64,000 nt of DNA. Source: Lacibacter sediminis. GTDB lineage: Bacteria; Bacteroidota; Bacteroidia; Chitinophagales; Chitinophagaceae. The notes under the pieces are model-generated. The model made no database searches, was not told the DNA's origin, and saw only the letters and a program-made list of their open reading frames with translations. Position 1 is the stretch's first letter. Every line of letters begins with the position of its first letter. Below are positions 61,106 through 64,000 of this stretch, in pieces. Both the position numbers and the translations under genes were made by a program. Location: assembly GCF_014168535.1 (NCBI RefSeq), contig NZ_CP060007.1, positions 3,782,001-3,846,000 on the forward strand. Direction: 5' to 3'.

Positions 61106-62076
61106 CAGGAGCCACCGGCTTTATTGGCGCCGCATACACCCGTTACTTTTCAGCGCTGGGTTATTCTGTGTTGGCATTGGGCAGAAGTAAGGATGCGCCA
61201 GCAAACTTGTTGAAGTATGCCAACTATCAATCGGTGGATATTGCTGCAACTGTTCCAAATTTAGAAGCAACCATTTGCATTCATTGCGCAGGGCTTGCAT
61301 CCGACAAAGAATCACTCGATAATTTACTTCAGGTAAATACAGACGGCACAAAAAACATATTCAACAATATTAAAGCCGGGCATTTTATTTATATCTCTTC
61401 TGCATCTGTTTACCCGCCCAATGGGTTACTTCATAAAGAAGATGAGCTGGTTGATGAAACCCAATTATCCGCTTATGGCTATTCAAAATTCAAAGGAGAA
61501 CAATGGCTGCAACAACAGACTTCAGCTGCAACAAAGATCACCGTGATTCGTCCACGTGCCGTGTATGGTGCAGGCGACCGGATACTGATGCCACGCATCC
61601 TTCGGCTAAAAAAAGGACCCTTTCTTATAATGCCTGCCAAATTAGATTATGCCATTTCACTTACAAATATTGAAAATCTATTGCTTGCAACGAAGGCAAT
61701 CATTCAATCAGAAAACGTATACCAATACGAAGTTTATAATGTTACAGATAACCCTGTTCATCAACTGGGAGAAGTGATCGAACAGATTTGGAAAATACTG
61801 GGAACAGAAAAGAATAGTTCAGTGAAAGTGCCGCAGCCGATCTTACAGGTTGCAGCAAAACTGCTGCCTCTTTCCGATCTCAATGCAAACACGTTGAAGT
61901 ATTATCTCTGTCATCATCAATTGTTGAATGAAAAAGTAAAGACAACATTCGGCATTGAACTGCCGCACAACTTTCAGAATTATATGCATGTGCTGGAAAA
62001 ATGGATCAAATCAATTCCATTAACTGATTTGCAAAAAGGTGCTGCTGACCTACCCTGGAGAAAAGAAACATTATAA
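61084..62076 (+). CDS. extended SDR / NAD-dependent epimerase, OleD-like
   Basis: A Rossmann-fold reductase with catalytic Tyr131 and Lys135 (YGYSK), a Ser in YISSASVY and VIRPRAVYGAGDR. The cofactor motif IIITGATGFIGAAYTR is encoded from 61096, inside the end of the ligase gene, so the protein must start earlier than the GTG at 61168. The frame is open back to 61072 but contains no ATG, GTG or TTG; an ATC at 61084 would give MTYDIIITGATG. I give that start as provisional. OleD reduces the beta-keto acid made by OleA. It converges on tgt with a 6-bp overlap. Confidence 0.68.
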   Translation: MTYDIIITGATGFIGAAYTRYFSALGYSVLALGRSKDAPANLLKYANYQSVDIAATVPNLEATICIHCAGLASDKESLDNLLQVNTDGTKNIFNNIKAGHFIYISSASVYPPNGLLHKEDELVDETQLSAYGYSKFKGEQWLQQQTSAATKITVIRPRAVYGAGDRILMPRILRLKKGPFLIMPAKLDYAISLTNIENLLLATKAIIQSENVYQYEVYNVTDNPVHQLGEVIEQIWKILGTEKNSSVKVPQPILQVAAKLLPLSDLNANTLKYYLCHHQLLNEKVKTTFGIELPHNFQNYMHVLEKWIKSIPLTDLQKGAADLPWRKETL

Positions 62077-63210
62077 CCTCGTCTTCATCACTTCCACCAT
62101 TTCTTTTTTCCAACTAACAAAATCACCGGCAATAATATGTTGCCTTGCCTGCTTCACCAGCCATAAATAAAATGCAAGATTGTGTACACTTGCCAATGTA
62201 AGACCGGTAATTTCTTTTGCTTTGATGAGATGTCGCAGATAAGCTTTGCTGTAGTAATTGCTGATATGACAATCGATACCATCATCCAATGGCGAAAAAT
62301 CTTTCTCCCATCTCTTGTTATCGATATTGATCACGCCTTTGCTGGTAAAGAGCATGGCATTACGTCCGTTGCGTGTGGGCATTACACAATCAAACATATC
62401 AACACCTAAAGCAATACATTCTAAAATATTCCACGGCGTACCAACACCCATTAAGTAACGTGGTTTCTGCACGGGCAACTCATCGCAACACAATTCCGTG
62501 AATTCATACATCATCTCTTCAGGTTCACCCACACTTAAACCGCCGATGGCACATCCCGTAAGATTTGCATTGGCCATGAATTGAGATGAAGCTGTACGCA
62601 GATCTTTATACGTGCTGCCCTGTACAATCGGAAACAGGTTTTGTGTGTATCCGTATTTATCAGGGGTATTATTAAAATGCTTGATGCAACGATCTAACCA
62701 ACGATGTGTTAATTCCATCGACTTTTTGGCATAGTTGTAATCACTTGGGTATGGCGGACATTCATCAAACGCCATCACAATATCGGCACCAATGTTCCGC
62801 TGGATATCCATCACGCTTTCCGGCGTAAACAAATGCTTACTGCCGTCAATATGACTTTGAAAAACCACGCCTTCTTCCTTGATCTTTCGATTACCAGCCA
62901 ACGAAAAAACCTGGTAACCACCACTATCCGTCAAAATTGGTTTATCCCAACCATTGAACTTGTGCAACCCACCGGCGGCCTCCAATACTTCAGTTCCCGG
63001 GCGCAGGTACAAATGATAAGTGTTTCCCAGAATGATCTCAGCCTTCACCTCCGTTTTCAATTGCTCAACCGTAAGCGACTTTACGCTGCCCACTGTGCCT
63101 ACCGGCATAAAAATGGGCGTTTGAATTTTGCCGTGATCGGTGGTAATCTCACCTACCCTTGCTTTCGATTGCGTATCGGTATGTTGTAATTGAAACTGTA
63201 AAGCCGCCAT
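62071..63210 (-). CDS. tgt: tRNA-guanine transglycosylase (queuine tRNA-ribosyltransferase)
   Basis: Exchanges guanine 34 for preQ1 in GUN-anticodon tRNAs. The 379-residue product has LTDSGGYQVFSL (catalytic Asp), DIVMAFDECPPYPSDY, the GCAIGGLSVGEP loop and FDCVMPTRNGRN (nucleophile Asp). The usual zinc site CxCxxC...H is degenerate: IDCHIS keeps only the middle Cys, while the His in VHNLAFYL is present. Still a full-length TGT. TATCTTTG (63218-63225 complement) ends 7 nt before the start. Confidence 0.93.
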   Translation of the reverse strand: MAALQFQLQHTDTQSKARVGEITTDHGKIQTPIFMPVGTVGSVKSLTVEQLKTEVKAEIILGNTYHLYLRPGTEVLEAAGGLHKFNGWDKPILTDSGGYQVFSLAGNRKIKEEGVVFQSHIDGSKHLFTPESVMDIQRNIGADIVMAFDECPPYPSDYNYAKKSMELTHRWLDRCIKHFNNTPDKYGYTQNLFPIVQGSTYKDLRTASSQFMANANLTGCAIGGLSVGEPEEMMYEFTELCCDELPVQKPRYLMGVGTPWNILECIALGVDMFDCVMPTRNGRNAMLFTSKGVINIDNKRWEKDFSPLDDGIDCHISNYYSKAYLRHLIKAKEITGLTLASVHNLAFYLWLVKQARQHIIAGDFVSWKKEMVEVMKTRL

Positions 63211-63371
63211 AAGGGCGCAAAGATAGCCGATAGGCAGTAGTCATTAGCCAAAAGTGGGCATTTCAAATACATTCGACCTACACAAAATCGGCCAATAGCT
63301 ATCGGCTTCCACACATCTGAATAACATTACCGTAACTGTTTCCATTCAATGCAATATTTTCGCAGCTGTTT

Positions 63372-64000
63372 ATGAGTGTGTATTGGCCCGAAATCTTATT
63401 TGCTGCTTTCTGTGCAATGGCAGCCATCCAGGTATTTTACTACCTGTACTTTTTTACCCGTTTGGCATTTTACAAAAAGCCGAAAGCGGAAAGCTCTATG
63501 CAGCATGCCGTTTCGGTGGTGGTTTGCGCAAGGGATGAAGCGCAAAATCTTGCTGATAATTTACCGGAAGTATTGCAACAGGAATACCGATCAACATTTG
63601 AGGTGATAGCGGTGAACGACAATTCATTTGACGACAGCAAGTATGTGCTGGAATATTTGTCAAAACCTTTCCGCAACCTCCGCCCCATTGAGTTGAAACA
63701 GGAAGCAAGATTGATCAATGGGAAAAAATTTCCCTTATCAATTGGTATTAAAGAAGCAAAGTATGAATTGTTATTGCTCACCGATGCTGATTGCAAACCT
63801 GCAAGTGGTAAATGGATCGAGTTAATGCAGGGAGCATTCAGCAATGGAAAAGAAATTGCATTGGGCTATGGTGCCTATTATAAAAAGCCAGGCTTTTTGA
63901 ATAAGCTCATCCGTTTCGAAACATTTTTATCAGCACTGCAATATTTCTCCTATGCATTAGCTGGCATGCCTTATATGGGTGTGGGTCGTAACCTTGCTTA
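63372..64000 (+). CDS. glycosyltransferase family 2, N-terminal part (runs off the window)
   Basis: An open frame from ATG 63372 to the end of the window without stop (209 complete codons). It starts with one membrane helix (about 8-28), then a GT-A domain with VSVVVCARDEAQNL, EVIAVNDNSFDDS and a metal-binding DAD in LLLTDADCKP, followed by an acceptor region. This is a membrane-anchored processive or polyprenyl-linked GT2 type. It is absent from a simple ORF list because it has no stop here. A TATTTTCG box lies 9 nt before the ATG. Confidence 0.8.
   Translation, partial: MSVYWPEILFAAFCAMAAIQVFYYLYFFTRLAFYKKPKAESSMQHAVSVVVCARDEAQNLADNLPEVLQQEYRSTFEVIAVNDNSFDDSKYVLEYLSKPFRNLRPIELKQEARLINGKKFPLSIGIKEAKYELLLLTDADCKPASGKWIELMQGAFSNGKEIALGYGAYYKKPGFLNKLIRFETFLSALQYFSYALAGMPYMGVGRNLA

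Noticed and set aside
63376..63606. 76-codon frame at the window end
   Set aside because: It is the wrong frame of the glycosyltransferase starting at 63372, which reads through to the edge.

Overview
The window reads as a chromosomal segment of a Bacteroidota bacterium, most likely Chitinophagaceae or a close relative. The evidence is a type IX secretion (T9SS) sorting tail, a PorW/SprE homologue, a TonB receptor with a carboxypeptidase-like N-domain, a Porin_10-type porin, an HYC_CC_PP protein, promoters of the form TTTG-N19-21-TAnnTTTG, and a mitochondrial-type citrate synthase. No phage, insertion sequence, CRISPR array, tRNA or rRNA was seen.

Layout. 1-5743 (minus): the S10 ribosomal operon from rpsJ to rpsQ, with a structured 277-bp spacer between rpsJ and rplC. 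6427-12672: a lipoprotein with Ig-like and papain-like domains, and facing it a 1.5-kilo-residue T9SS-exported protein with eight nearly identical 77-residue repeats. 13147-23538: glutamine cyclotransferase, a phosphoribosyltransferase, and a membrane Fe-S/CCG redox pair whose two genes lie 6.8 kb apart. Between them is a nine-gene minus-strand array (ATP-grasp, Crp/Fnr, YHS, DoxX, YceI, DinB, NRDE, second ATP-grasp, LysE). 23657-29118: small unknown proteins, a secreted GLPGLI-like protein and argS. 29219-36245 (minus): a metal-handling region with a TonB receptor under an operator-overlapped promoter, two HMA-domain proteins (one with a metallothionein-like tail), an HYC_CC_PP protein and a porin. 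36363-49599: FkbM methyltransferase, purine nucleoside phosphorylase, sucC, GNAT, SprT-like, an AtpZ/bactofilin operon, PorW and a class A PBP. 50002-57498: glmS, DUF4954, DUF1801, gltA and an LptF/G permease. 57692-62076: a tight four-gene operon (AurF-type diiron enzyme, OleA-like thiolase, AMP-ligase, extended SDR). 62071 to the end: tgt and a truncated glycosyltransferase.

The best candidate for an undescribed system is the 57692-62076 operon. It resembles OleA/OleC/OleD chemistry (head-to-head acyl condensation, reduction, beta-lactone formation) but has no OleB-like hydrolase and starts with a complete AurF-type diiron protein. Secondary candidates are the double ATP-grasp/Crp array, the metal-responsive receptor promoter, and a set of genes whose -7 promoter box lies only 4-7 nt before the start codon, suggesting leaderless mRNAs. 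All functional names are from reading sequence and motifs; no database search was run.
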